Below, one piece after another: positions 23,733-35,694 of a stretch of 64,000 nt of DNA. Origin of the DNA: Ustulina deusta (Eukaryota > Ascomycota > Sordariomycetes > Xylariales > Xylariaceae). The stretch is taken from NCBI GenBank assembly GCA_023159155.1, contig JAJNNX010000018.1, forward strand, positions 434,001 to 498,000, given 5' to 3'. A program made the position numbers and the translations under genes. Numbering within the stretch: position 1 is the stretch's first letter; the number at the start of each line of letters is the position of its first letter. A model generated the notes under the pieces. It saw only the letters and a list, made by a program, of their open reading frames with translations, was not told the origin of the DNA and did no database searches.

Positions 23733-24542
23733 TTTGAATATGAGACTGACGGCTGGGTGTGTCCTTTGAAGGAAGAATGGAAGATGGTAACTTGGTCGTT
23801 GCGAAATTCGAAATGAATGCGACAGGCAGCGAGCCCCGCCCACAGCAGCTACAGGCAACTGTCGTCACAGGTCAAAGTATCAGGTACCTTCTAGGCAGGA
23901 CATGTTACCTAAATAGGCACAGGATTAGGTAAGTAGGACAGTATGATGTCAGCAAAGCCTGAGGTAGGTAGGTACTGAGGTACCTAACTAGCCCTCTCAA
24001 GGCACCATCTTAACCGAACTAAGCCCGCGCTAGTGGAGGAGTTGTGGAGGGGGTGAGGGGTGCCAATGGGGGGGGGTTCCTACCGAGTTAGGAAATTCGA
24101 ACAACCTCCCGATGATCTCATTTGTCCTCTGCAGCAAGCGCATCTAAGGATCCTCGAATGCATGTCACATGGGACAGCCAACACCTCATACTGCAGAACG
24201 ATCAGCAAGACAGCCCGCCCTGACGATGTATAAGGGCTGCCTTACAAAACGCGACCAAAAGAAGGCCTCTCGGCGTCTAGCCATCAGATGAATATTTCTC
24301 TAGTGGTTTCATAGAGTTCACACTCAACTTTCTTGCGCTGGCCTGTTGAGAGCATACTTATTCTTTTTGTTGACCTTCTGTAAGCCCTCTCACCACTTAC
24401 CCTCCACTCTGCGGTTGGCTAACCGCCGGGCGTCTCATCTCCCTGGCGCGCCAGCCAGTGCCCGGAGACATGACTCGGTCTGAATATCCCTGAGCCCAGC
24501 CGTCCAGACTAACTAGACTTCCGTCTCAACCGTGCTGTGAAA
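23733..24542. other. Divergent promoter region IST1 / transporter
   Basis: 810 bp between two outward-facing starts. It contains a cluster of TAGGTAGGTAC words (23875-23990), a G-run near 24068-24076 and pyrimidine-rich stretches toward the transporter start. It should carry both promoters. No gene is seen. Confidence 0.55.
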
Positions 24543-27500
24543 ATGCCTGGGCACCAGCGGAAATCTGGCCTTCCACAAGCCTGCCAACGATTGTTCAGCG
24601 ATGTGGCAGCAAACCTGCGCAAAAAAAGTGTTTGGCAGCCAATGCTAAAGAATGTTATTTGCACAACCATTGTGATTATAATCGGCGTGCTTCCCCCCGT
24701 CGTAAAAGTCTATGGGAAATCAACCTTCGTCGGAGCTATTGCCTCAGTCTTCGGCCAGCCAGGACAACGCTTTGGAAAGAGTAAGCCGTATTCTGAAAAT
24801 TTTCCGATGCTAATGTCTTCATGCTGTTTATCTTCTGGCTGTTATTGGGATGAATGGCAAATATTGTATTCGCCCAACCCTACATGGTCCTTTCTGATGA
24901 CAAAGGGGCTAATTAGAATTGCTGCAGTGACAGAAATTATTTCCTTGATAGCTCTCGGCACATGCCTTGGTCTTGGATGGGGCAATCTTGGGCGTTATCT
25001 GTCGGGCCTTGTCTATCACAACAATATTCATGCCGCTTGGACGATCCGGGCTATTTTCTTCGTCTTAGCAGTCATTTTCCATGGTATGCTTCGATCATTA
25101 GCACCGAGATTGTTCCAGTTTGTCTTCTTCTTCATGCTGGTTAATATTGGCCCATTAACCAGCTCTGGATGGGTTGTAACTCTCTCAGCATTCAAGGCAA
25201 TAATTTACCCTATATTCACGGCCATTGGTGTTGTGATCCTGGTAAACATCGCCGTTTTCCCGCAGTTTTCGGGCGGCTTTCTCGGAACCAGCACTATAGA
25301 AACCCTATCAGAAACCATCGACTTATTCCAAGAGGCCGGTGATTGGTTTCTGTCTAACAGTGAAGATGGAGGCGAAGAAGAAACGTCACCACAGGCCATG
25401 CGCGCAAAGCTCGCTGCTTTGAGTAATAAAAAACAGAAGTTGCGAGCTCGTCTGGGCAGCTGCAAGGCAGCTCAGGCAGAATGCAATTTCGAGTTAGTAC
25501 TTGCAGTTCTGCCGCCTCGATCGCTGAAGCCGATAAGCGTCACCATGATGACTCGCCTCGTCCAAATTACGATTAGTCTCATTAACGCTTGCGAAAGCAA
25601 GTTTGCCCTAGCAGCATATGATGAGAATGAATGCGTGTCAGACGGATCAAGAGATGAGAAAGCGAATAGTGGTCACCATGACTCGGATTCAAGCTCCGAC
25701 GAAGAGAGGACAGAACATCAGCGCAACATAGATCTTGTCAAACCCATCCGCGAAATTGAGTCAGGCGATATTACCATTTTGGAGCAAATTATGTCGCAAA
25801 TCCGGCACCCAGCTAAAGCTATGCAGGATCAAATCCAAGATGCCGTGCGTCTGATCACGTCCACATTAGCTTACTGTTATGATGTTTCCCAGCTACCTTC
25901 AGGATGTCCGAGACCGGATGGAATCTTACTACAAGAAATGGATATTCGAATCGATATTTTCGCCAGAGCTTTAGCTAGATTTGACATTGACTCAGTTGCA
26001 GCACTTGAAAGTGCTGCTGTTGCGGCAGATGGCGATGATTCGATGGTAAGTACATTGTATATTTTGGGGTATAGCGGTTACGTGCCACACATACTCATGA
26101 TTGCTATCGTCGAGAAAGAAGTGCGTTTTCGTCTCTAGCAGTCACTTACGAGTTTTATTTCTAGGATGATATTGCGCCTCGCATGGAAACTCATTTGGTG
26201 TCTTCCTTTGTCATCAGTCTTAGCCAAGCAGCGAGGCAAGTTCTTGAAATATTGAAATATGCTAGGACCTTGGTCGAGAGAAGACAGGCCAGGAATGGGC
26301 GTCAGAAGCTATACTGGCCTCATATCAGTTGGAAGAAGTGGCTTGTTTCTGGAGGGGAGCAAGATGGCAACGTACTACCTGAGAATGCTAGAAAAGAAGC
26401 ACGCAGCGGGTACGGATCGGTCGAGGACAGTGTAAATACGGAAGACGAAATCGCGGGTGGTAGCACCAATGCGGATCGTACACCAGCGACTGATGAAGAA
26501 TCGGGTGCGGCTGGTTCAGAAGAAGTCCTGCCTCAGAACGGGAAAGAATCATGCCAAAAGTGCCCACAGGGGTCATGCAATTGCAATGTCCTCCGGATAC
26601 GCGGTCTGGCCGCTGATGCAGTTGAATTTCTCCAGGACTCCGATGATCTCGCCTTCGCGCTGAAAATGGCCATCGCAGCCTTACTGGTCACATGGCCTGC
26701 GTTCGTACCATCGCTGAATGCTTGGTATGTATCGGTTCGAGGAACATGGGCTACTCTTCAGTTGATTCTTGTGTTTGAAGTTTCTATAGGTACAACGTTC
26801 CTAGGATTTTTCCTCAGAGCCTTTGGTACCACATTCGGTTGCTCAATCGGCATCATTGCCTGGGAGCTCGGGCAGGGAAACCGAGTAGTCTCAGTGATTG
26901 TCCTCGCCATTGGGCTCATACCTGCCAGTTATGTTCAACTAGCTACACCGGTAAGTCATTCTCGGTGCCATTTCAAACGGCTCCCATGTAGATAGGCTAG
27001 TTCATGTCTCGAGAGCCTTCAACGCGCCTGGAACCTCAAATGGCGATTGCTAACCCGGATATTTCAGTACGTCAAAGCCGGAACTATATCCATGATAAGC
27101 ATGTCAGTCGTTGGTCTTGGTGCGTTGTCTATATTCATGCTGGTAGTAAAGTTGTTAGCTGACCGGAAAATAGCAACTGTAAATCCGGTGAACAATGATG
27201 CCCCCTGGCAGACCTACGTCAAACGACTTGCTTGTTTTCTTGTTGGTGGTACAGTAGCGCTCCTGGTTGAGATGATCGTGTTCCCAGTACGTGCGAGGGA
27301 CAGGCTAGTCGAGTCTTTGGTATCAAGCATATCCCAAATTTCCATCATGGAATCTTCCGTGGCTGTAGGGGTCTACTCGCCGAACGCCATTGATATCATG
27401 CCACGTGCCCTCAATGAAAATTTCAAGAGGGCCAAGAAGAACGCGGAACAAGCACTTGGTGCCGCCCAAGCCTTTTTACCTTTTTGCCTGACTGAGCCAC

Positions 27501-28435
27501 GCATCAAGGGTAACTTCGAAGGCCAAACATTGATCTACGGTGAAATGATCTACGTTCTTTTCCAGATCATCGAGCGCATGGACAACATGCTGCATATCCG
27601 AAAGCTTTTCGGGAGAAGCCTTCTCGAAGAACTACACGAGGAAACCCTATCATACCAGAGGAATGTTGCTGGTTGCGTTAGTCTCACTCTATTTATAGTT
27701 CAAGAGGCACTGACTACCAAACTGCCCATACCGCAATATCTACCATCCAGTCGGGTAGCTCAACTTCGGTCTGTCGCGCGTGTTCGGGAGCTTTTACTCG
27801 CGTGCGAACAAGGAACACTAACAGAAAATCGCATCACGGCCCAAATCGCGATGATATCGCAACATGGCCATTCTGCAAGTATCGATGATACACTTCCGAA
27901 GTCAATGTCGCAACAAGCCTTTCTAGCATGGAAAGCCTCATCTGCTGGTATGATGGAGATCATCGAATATCTAGAAGAACTTGTTGATCTTGCCAAACTA
28001 CTCGTTGGCGTCAACGCCTTCCGGAGCGGTTTGCTCGAGCATCCTAAATTTCATGAGTATAAGGCCGAGATAAATACGGAAGAGCCCGAGGCTGAGGCCG
28101 CAACCTTAAGCATTATAAGCAGTGAGAAGACAAAGAGCCCCCAAGGGGGAGGTAAGCGGCCCCGTCTTGCATCGTTTGGGGGGCGATCTTCGATCGTCCA
28201 GCGCCCACCTTGCGACACCGGCCTACGCAGACGCCTAACGGCTGGCGCTCGCACTAGCCCGGCGGATATTGGTGGTACTGCTTTTGATTACAGCCCTCAC
28301 ACCGAAGAGATTGATATTTCATGGAGTCTACAACGCGTTATGACGAAAAGAATGGAAGAGACGAAGTCAAAGAGAAGGGGCTCTGATCCGAAAGGAAAAC
28401 ATGCGCTCCGCGGCGTTCAAACGTGGACAAGATAG
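24543..28435 (+). CDS. Large membrane protein: ER-transporter-like 6TM plus DUF2421 (Bre4/aromatic acid exporter-like)
   Basis: Four exons: 24543-24780, 24928-26045, 26165-26950 and 27068-28435, giving 1169 residues. The N-terminal block (about residues 35-250) has the fungal 6TM signature VYGKSTFVGAIASVFGQPGQRFGK, then LGLGWGNLG and a row of hydrophobic helices. A long acidic soluble region follows, including a DSDSSSDEER patch. A second helical block (about 615-790) is of FUSC type (AFALKMAIAALLVTWPAF...). The C-terminal DUF2421-like domain begins with the Arg/Asp-rich FPVRARDRLVESLVSSISQ. Relatives include yeast Bre4-type proteins and putative aromatic-acid exporters; the substrate and membrane are unknown. 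The first intron (24781-24927, 147 nt) has a GTAAGC donor and no stop in frame, so its retention would add 49 residues inside the first membrane block. The family motif continues only when it is removed. Confidence 0.88.
24781..24927 (+). other. Stop-free intron, length divisible by three
   Basis: Donor GTAAGC, branch-like GGCTAAT and acceptor GCTGCAG. The 147 nt read through in frame as 49 codons with no stop. Splicing joins RFGK directly to the LGLGWGNLG helix region, as expected for the family; retention would insert an unrelated Cys-rich stretch. Confidence 0.75.
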
Positions 28436-28914
28436 TGATTCTAGTCTGGAAGTACGAACAACTTATGGACCTTAGTGTCTAGGGTATAGCATTTATACTC
28501 GCGGCGTTTAGCATTACTTGTGCGAAGAAGACAGGAGAAAAATTCTGCACCTAACATCTACATAGAGTAAAGATAATAGAATTTTACATTCATTTTATAT
28601 GGCAGGAAATGCATATCCTATATGAGAAAGACACAGGGCGGTACAATACATGTATCAGTAGTTGCCATATATATATCAAAGTACTAAGATATAAAAGTGG
28701 GAATGTACACGATAGCATTGGGCTCGAAGCCTGTCTAAAGAAGCTTATCTCTCGGACTTGGATCACTATATCGAATGTATTAGTATCGCAATAGTGGGAT
28801 TATGTTCTCGAAATTGAGCAGCGACTAGAAGGTAGCTGGGCTAGAAAACCTACCCCGCTCGTAATATTCACCTTCCTTTCCCGTTCCCGGGATTATCATC
28901 CAGACTCGTCCCAT
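28436..28914. other. Convergent spacer transporter / SDR2
   Basis: 479 bp between two 3' ends. It is AT-rich and should hold the 3' UTRs. No gene is seen. Confidence 0.5.
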
Positions 28915-29950
28915 CTAACCGTTGACGACGACACCGCCGTTGCAATGAATGGTCTGCCCACTAATCGACGAGCTATCCTTGGCCGCGAGGAAGACAACAC
29001 ACGCGGCGATCTCACTCGGCTGCGAAGGCCGTCCCATAGGACTCGTAAACGACTTCTGCGCCTCCTCGCTCATCGTCGAAGGGATAAGAGGCGTCCAGAC
29101 CGGCCCCGGCGCGACGGCGTTGACGCGGATACCCTTTGAGACGAACTGGTTGCTCAGACCACGCGTGAAGGAAACTACGGCGCCTTTCGTCGACGTGTAG
29201 TCCAGAAGGTCTGGCCGGCCGATATACGCGTTAATGCTTGCGTTGTTGATAATCGTGTCGCCGGGCTTCATCTGTGGGAGAACGTACTTGGCGAGGAAGA
29301 AGTAAGGGTGGATGTTGGTGTTGAAAGTGTGTGTCCATTGGTCTCTGGGAAAATACTGTTAGATAAAACGTCTTCACGTTTGTCTCAAATCAAGCTAACT
29401 GCTGATTATGCGTAGTTTGGAAGGCGATACCTACTCGCTGAGGTCGTGGATGTCGTTGGTCATCATTTGGTATGCCGCGTTGTTGAAGAGGATGTTGACT
29501 CTTCCCATCGCCTTGATAGCTTCATCGACGACCCGCTTGCAGTTGTCCTTGCTAACCAGATCAGTGGCGCATAAGTAGCATTTCCCGCCGTTGGACTCGA
29601 CCATCTTCTTCGTCTCCTTGGCATCCTTCTCTTTCTCGGGTAGGTAAGCTATGAAGGAATCGGCGCCCTCCATGGCGAATAGAATCGCTGTTGCTCGGCC
29701 AATTCCCGAATCACCGCCTGTTATAAGAGCCTTCTTTCCCTCTAGCTTACCGGCTGGGTGGTACTTCTGATAACCGCCCTCATCGGTAGGCAGGGTGTCA
29801 TATTGAGGCTGTAGCGGCATCTCGTGTTCCTTGCCAGGGAACTCCTGGTGAGTCACTGGGATTGAGTGACCTTGATTATAGTTTTGTAAGTAACAGCATT
29901 CATAGTCTCCCTGAATTCAACTGCTTACCTCCCTTAAACTGATCAGACAT
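28915..29950 (-). CDS. SDR family oxidoreductase (YhdG/GSP39-type)
   Basis: Three exons on the minus strand: 29950-29929 (22 nt), 29870-29435 and 29344-28915, giving 295 residues. The N-terminal extension has the pattern typical of this SDR group (PGKEHEMPLQPQ... near residues 19-30). The Rossmann motif ITGGDSGIGRA has glycines at 59, 60, 63 and 65. NNAAYQ is the NNAG-type segment. The catalytic triad is Ser189 (NNAS), Tyr202 and Lys206 (YTSTK), followed by PGPVWTPLIP, which binds cofactor. The C-terminal GGVVVNG closes the fold. It is an NADP(H)-type oxidoreductase of the group that includes bacterial general stress protein 39; the substrate is not known. It lies head-to-head with the NIF3-like gene and tail-to-tail with the transporter. 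Confidence 0.92.
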
Positions 29951-30956
29951 GACGATTTGTGATGTGCAGAGTGCAGGTATTATTGATATCCCTCCGGCTC
30001 ACTTTCACTCAGGGGTTGGTTACATGGATATAAGATATAGTTGAATCTAAGATAGTATTGACGGTATAGATAATGAAGAGGCTTTCATTAAATTGCTAAG
30101 TTAGAAATGCTTCCTAGGATGTGGATGTGATGTTACGTTGTGGCGAGATAAATAAAATAAACATGAGCGAGCATGACATCATCGTCACCGTTACCAAACG
30201 TCAAATGTAAGTAGACAGACAGACCTCTTTTCTGGGAGACGGCAAATATGACGGTATATTGGAGTAAACTCTCCCGAACATGGCTGACATTGAACTAAGT
30301 GCCCAGTGATTGCATTGTGCAGTACTGAATTGTGTATAAAACTCGAGGTGCCACCAAATTAGAGCCTATACCTAGGTATTCTTTTCTGGCATCAAGAGAT
30401 CTAACTTAGGTAAAGCATGCCTACTGCCTTAGCTATGGATATGCCCTGCGAAGACTGCTTTATGTGGCAATCTAACCTACCTAGGCAGGTTAGTGGGGTT
30501 TCCGCGAGGTTAAGGGAGATACACGTAGGTACATTCGAGCTCAAGGATTGACCTACCAGGAGAACCTAAGATTGATAACTTGCTCTCCAAGTGAGGACAT
30601 CGCGACATATTTTCGAACGCATAGAAATCATCGTCGAGATTATAAGAAAGCAATCGCGTGCTACATAGAAGCAACTGAACTACTACTACCACCAACTTTG
30701 TAGGTAGCGAGTCGGGGTCTTCGCGCGCATTAGGCACGTCCGGGACACCTTACCACCGTGACGTCTTCATTGGGTTTCATAGGAGGTCATTCATACCACC
30801 ATCTTATCGTTCCTACTCTCAATCCAGAACCCCGCACACTGGCTGAAGGGAGGAGGGGTTTCGATTGACCGGACACCAGATTGGCAGACACTCATCGTTA
30901 ACCAACTTCTTTCAGTACTTCCCAAGCTAGTCAACCTAGCTTACCGCCCGATCATA
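29951..30956. other. Divergent intergenic region SDR2 / NIF3-like
   Basis: 1.0 kb between two outward-facing starts, carrying both promoters. It includes CCTAGGTA and TACCTAGGCAGGT words at 30365-30490. No gene is supported. Confidence 0.5.
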
Positions 30957-31362
30957 ATGGCCACATCACGGTTCCGACTCGTTTTCCACGTGCCACCAGC
31001 CGCCGTTGCTGCCTGTAAGTCCGCGATCTTTGCCGCAGGCGCTGGCCGGCAGGGCAACTACAGCGAGTGCTGCTTCACGGCAGCGGTGGGCACCGGCCAG
31101 TTTCGGCCCACCGCCGGCGCGAATCCTGCCATCGGCAAGGTCGGAGCTCTGGAGGAGGTAGAGGAGGTTTCCATCGAGACGCTGTGCGTGGGGGAAGAAA
31201 CAACTAGGAAGGTCGTGGCGGCCCTAAAAACGTATGTCTCGTATTCTCTCTCCGATGTAGGGCAAGCAAGATAATTTGCAATATTGGCACTGACACCCGG
31301 TGAAAAGCGCCCACCCATACGAAGAGCCGTCCTACAGTGTCTACAAGTTGGAGGATTTCTAA
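30957..31362 (+). CDS. NIF3/YqfO-insert (CutA-like) single-domain protein
   Basis: Two exons, 30957-31231 and 31308-31362, joined over a 76-nt GTATGT intron; 109 residues. The pattern is RFRLVFHVP, then AIFAAGAGRQGNYSECCF, then GTGQFRPTAGANPAIGKVG, and AHPYEEPSYSVYKLED at the C-terminus. This is the small domain that in bacteria is inserted in NIF3/YqfO GTP-cyclohydrolase-I-type-2-like proteins and has a CutA-like fold. Fungi commonly have it as a free short protein. The HPYEEP motif is created only by the splice, which supports the model. No enzymatic function is established that I can name; metal binding or oligomerisation is possible. No signal peptide is seen. Confidence 0.88.
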
Positions 31363-32898
31363 GGGGATGACTGTGTTTCTCCTGGAAGGTAATGGGGGGA
31401 GTCGGGTCCGGATTCAGCTGTCGATTATGCGGGAGAATCCAAGTTCGATCGTGGCGTCAGCTCGTCTGGGGGGGGGGGCCATGTGGCAAGTGTTTCTACC
31501 GAAGTGCTCCAATGTTTCAAGCGAGGGGGAGTTGGTTCATTGAAACATCGCCAACAACTTGTTGAGTACCTATTTGGGATACAGTAAGCCAATAGCCGAC
31601 ATGGCTGACAATCCTGCCTCTGGCGTTCCTGTCCTGCCGCCTCTCTTCAGATTTACTCCCCGATCCAGGCACACTAGTCAAGCTGGCCGATTCATTGATT
31701 ACGAGTTGCATCGTTTGCACTAAATGCTTGAATACGGCCTGGGGGCTAAAATGTGCGATTTGCTAGACCCGAGCTCTTTTGAGACCTGCATAATAGGTAG
31801 GCATCTGAATTACATCCATTGCCTATCGTGGCTGGGTCTCTTCCTCAGCTGTCGATAAGACCGATGCAACACTGATGGTATTTTAAGAGATCGCCCCTCC
31901 TGCATGATGCATCTAACAGTTCAAAAAGGTAACATCCTGAGACGTACCAATAGGATTCTATCGTCTTGTGATACTACTCAGCCTTCCCACGAAAATGTGT
32001 CTTCCCTTTCATCCTCGTGTCCACATAGCTTGCATATATGGCGCAACATCCAGAACGGTGTGGTTCGTATGCTACGGCACAGATTTCAGGGGGGGGCTAT
32101 TTGGATCTAAAAATTGTTCTCGGTTGCACAGCCGATTCGACCTCAATCTTACAAAGCATTGGTCGTCATATCTTCACCTAGCTAGGCAGGCATTACGCAG
32201 CGATCTAAAGACGTCGTTCTGCGAATGGTGCCACAGGCTTCACTACGAATATCGTGGCGTCGGTCAGCTTTCCGATAATGACCTGGGGCGATAAGGGGTC
32301 CATCATGATTTTTGAGTCGCAACATAGATCGGCTTGAAACGGCTCTGAGGGACAAATCACCTTCACTGAGACTTATCGCGCATCCTCCTGCCTTGCAGAA
32401 AGCCTAGGAGGTGTTGAAGCCGATCTAGAGCAGCCACATAACCACTCCCCTGGATTCATGTTGCATCAAGCTTACCGCAGCCGCGAGCAAACCCAAGACA
32501 TTTTCTCAGACACCCAGTTCCCCCCCCCTGGTAGTGCGAATCATACATAGATGGACGTTGTAGGCAAGACGTAAATTCAAAAAGTTACGCTTCAAGTTCC
32601 ACTACTGCTGGCAGTCTCACTCTTCATTATTGAATCCAATCAGAATCGACAATAACCCGACGCTCAACTTCGGCGAGGCCTCGGGGATTTCCGCTATGAC
32701 ACTGAGCCACGCCCGGAATCCGACCAACCTGCTGTCCACGTGGGGATGATTACGTTTAGCGGACCCCAACAGACTATTGCATAATACCTATTAAGAAAGA
32801 GGCGCAGAAGAAAATCCCAACAGAGGAAAAGAAAAAAAAAACATTGTCTGCATCATCATTTGGGAGAAATACCTATCAGTATATACGCAGCGCCCACT
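31363..32898. other. 1.5 kb spacer
   Basis: I see no supported gene. A run of G residues lies near 31463-31476, and the only open frames are short and without motifs. The last 200 bp, including an A-rich stretch near 32830, are probably the promoter and leader of the membrane protein at 32899. Confidence 0.5.
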
Positions 32899-34484
32899 AT
32901 GACGACCAACAGAAATTTAGGGTTCGACGTGAATGCGCCGGGGACGACTTTGTTTACTCTCCAGGTGATCTTTCTCGCCCTGGCCTGGCTCGCATCGCTC
33001 ATGCGCGCGTTCGTGAAACTTGTGCTGCTTAAGAAGGTCAGCATAGATGATTATCTAATGCTATTGTCATTGGTATGAAGCAAGAAGACGCTATGTCCAG
33101 AACGCCAATAGGCTAACCTATCCAATGAACAGCTCGGCTACACAGCCAGTGGGTATCTGGTTTTCAGCTCTGTCATAGACGGCGGTCTGGGCAAGCCGGT
33201 CATAGATAACCCAGAGAACGTCGAAATTATACTGAGGGGCTTGTTTGGTAATATGGTGATCTCGGGCCCGGTGTCAGGCTTAGCCCGGGTTTCCATTGCT
33301 TTATTTATATTGCGAATCGCGGTGAAGAAATGGCACAGGCTCGTCTTGCACGCCATAATAGGCACCACGGCAGTCGTGACTACTGCGTATTTTTTCATCG
33401 TGGTGTTTCAATGCTCGCCCCCTTCCTACTTTTGGGAGAAGATAAGAGAAGGGGCATCGGGGTCCTGCAATAATGGCATGGAAGTTCAGATTTCAACTCT
33501 GGTTTGGGGTTCGTTCGCTGTGGTCATGGATTGGATACTTGGTCTCCTTCCTATCATCAGTAAGTCATGCCAAAACCCAAGTTCTTCCTATTTGGGGTCA
33601 TGCCGGGAGCATGAATCCCCTGCTACACCTAGAGACGGACGTATCTAGGATCAATATATTCCCACGATATGTGCAATGGAAAATTGCTAACTCGTGATGT
33701 TCAAGTGCTGTGGAATGTTCGGATAAATCGACAATCAAAATTCGGCATCGCGGCTATATTGAGTTTCGGAATCGTGTAAGTGTCTTCCATTGGTCACAAA
33801 AGTCAGCAATGCTGAGACAGCTAGCGCGGGCATTGCTCTTATTGTCCGTTTGATATACGTCAAACAGAGTGGACCAGCAATTGAGCACATAGGACCTGCA
33901 ATGTAAGCCTCTTATATCACAGACTATTACCGGCTAGTACTGATACACCGCTGTACAGAGCTGTTGGAACCAGTGCAATCATTGAGCTTGCTTTGGGTAT
34001 CATAGCAGGATGTATCGCTACGATGCCGCCGCTTTTCAAGAGAATAGGATTAGAATTTGGTTCACGTTCCAAGCGCGTAACGGACACGATTCCGTGGCAG
34101 AAATCACTGGTATCGCCGGAGAATGCTATCATGATGTCGCCACGGCGATTAGAGACGGCGCAAGATGAGCAGGAGAAGGATGTCGAAGCTCAACGCCCAC
34201 GACCAAAGAGTCCGTCGGCAAAAAGAGTGCTGTCGTCATCCAATTGGGACATCGCCATTGAGGTCGCTGGAGCGGAGGATGACACTCTGACACCGCCGCC
34301 TTCGAGGAAGGAAATCCAGGTCCGCACATCCATCAAAGTGTCGTCGCAACCGTCCGACGGCAGCCTTTCTGTCAGCACCATTGACTTCGTGGACAAGCCT
34401 CTCCCTCCGCCACCGCTGAGGCCGACAGTAAGGGATCGGTCCATACCGAGGTCGCGACGCCTTACTCCTAATCTGTTTTTATAG
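32899..34484 (+). CDS. Rhodopsin-domain integral membrane protein (fungal seven-helix family)
   Basis: Five exons: 32899-33072, 33133-33559, 33706-33775, 33825-33902 and 33959-34484, giving 424 residues. All introns are short and the phases fit. Hydrophobic helices are visible in order: FTLQVIFLALAWLASLMRA, DDYLMLLSL plus LGYTASGYLVFS, MVISGPVSGLARVSIALFI, LHAIIGTTAVVTTAYFFIVV, ISTLVWGSFAVVMDWILGLLP, FGIAAILSFGI...AGIALIVRL and IIELALGIIAGCIATMPPLF. The Asp-Asp-Tyr after helix 2's Arg/Lys-rich loop and the Cys-Ser-Pro-Pro before the fifth helix (FQCSPPSYFWEK) are family hallmarks. The cytosolic tail (about residues 285-424) is Pro/Ser-rich and basic. Relatives include PTH11-like receptors and uncharacterised membrane proteins; no CFEM domain is present. 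The ligand is unknown. Confidence 0.85.
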
Positions 34485-35155
34485 TTTGTCTATTAGTATT
34501 TCACACACACATATAGATATATATATTCAGTAATAATAATGAGGGCACCCCCATGAGGCGCAAATCCTAGGAATGATAGTGAGTAAGGTCAACTGGCGGA
34601 ACTGGTACGAGATTTACGGTATCGAGCACCTAAGGCCATCATCACCATCGTGTATTTGGCGAAAAGGTTACGACCCAATAATTCTCCTCCGATTATTCTG
34701 CTATCCCGTTCTTCTGAGGAAACGATAGACGACCTTACCACATAGGTAGTTGCCCAGAATCGCAGACGATGGTTCATCATGCAATGACAGCTCGTAAACG
34801 TTGTTAATTGATGGAAGGGATTCTGGTGTTCTCTTTTAGGCAGAATTTGTGGAGATGGGCCACCGACCCCTAGCCTATCAAGCTGGTCAATCCCGACCAA
34901 ATTCCGGGGGCTTATGGTGTAGCTGATTACCTACCTACCTAGGTAGAGAGAGCTAAGAGCTCGTGTCTAGCGCGCTTCTCCAGCAGCGACCCGCTCATAA
35001 CCTCATTATACATACAAAGTCAAGCCAAACCACACGAAGACGACGTGAACCGGCGAAACCAGCGTCGTGCTCTATTCGTACCGCCATTACCATTTAATAG
35101 CAACCTCAGAACTGAAGGGTAGCTAGCACCTGCTAGCTACTAATCTACCGCCGCC
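34485..35155. other. Spacer before V-ATPase f
   Basis: 671 bp holding the membrane-protein 3' UTR (TATATA words near 34510-34530) and the promoter of the next gene. It has a repeated TACC / CCTAGGTAG motif at 34929-34950. No gene is seen. Confidence 0.5.
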
Positions 35156-35694
35156 ATGAAGCCTGTCGTTGGGGCGATGCAAGCATGGTCTTGGTATGTC
35201 CTGCCACCTTTCTCTCTCGCGCTCGTCCCTCGTCGCCCTCAGACAAGCCCATCAAATCAACAGAAGAAGATGGAGGAATCATCACAATAGGGCCTTGCGC
35301 TAACTCTATCTTCTTATTGTCTAGCGTCGTCATCTCTTGCTTTGCCATCATCATTCTCTCCATCATCGGCAGTCTGTATCGTAGCAAGCATCACGAGTTT
35401 GTAGGCGGCGTCGACGACCCCGACAACACCTCCGAAGTCTCGAGCACGATATTTACAGCTGTTATTGTATATGCGGTATGTTCCTGGGCTGCCGATTCTA
35501 CTCCATCGCTTCGCTTCGCGTTGATACCTTGCAGAGGAAGATGATTTCCGTTCTCCTCCGTTCCCGTGAATGTGATATCCGCGAGAGGCCCACGGCTAAC
35601 GTCTGCACGTCAATTACAGGCTTTCCTAGTGTGCTGCGGTCTGCAGGGCGTCTTGCATATGCGCGAGAATCGACGTGGCGCTATCGCACTATGA
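35156..35694 (+). CDS. V-type ATPase V0 subunit f (RNase kappa / YPR170W-B-like)
   Basis: Three exons, 35156-35193 (38 nt), 35325-35475 and 35620-35694, giving only 87 residues. The start MKPVVGAMQAWSC is followed by a first membrane helix (VVISCFAIIILSIIGSLY), then HHEFVGGVDDPD in the loop, then a second helix (TIFTAVIVYAAFLVCCGLQ) and a short basic tail. Order, spacing and length match yeast V-ATPase subunit f and the animal RNase kappa family. The protein sits in the membrane V0 sector of the proton pump that acidifies vacuoles and endosomes. The donor GTATGT after codon 12 and the last acceptor TTACAG give a smooth fit. It is easily missed because no single exon is long. Confidence 0.9.

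Noticed and set aside
16000..30000. A biosynthetic cluster around the two SDRs and the exporter-like protein
   Set aside because: There is no core synthase, and the genes between are housekeeping (AP-2 sigma, IST1). The SDRs and transporter are common stand-alone genes.
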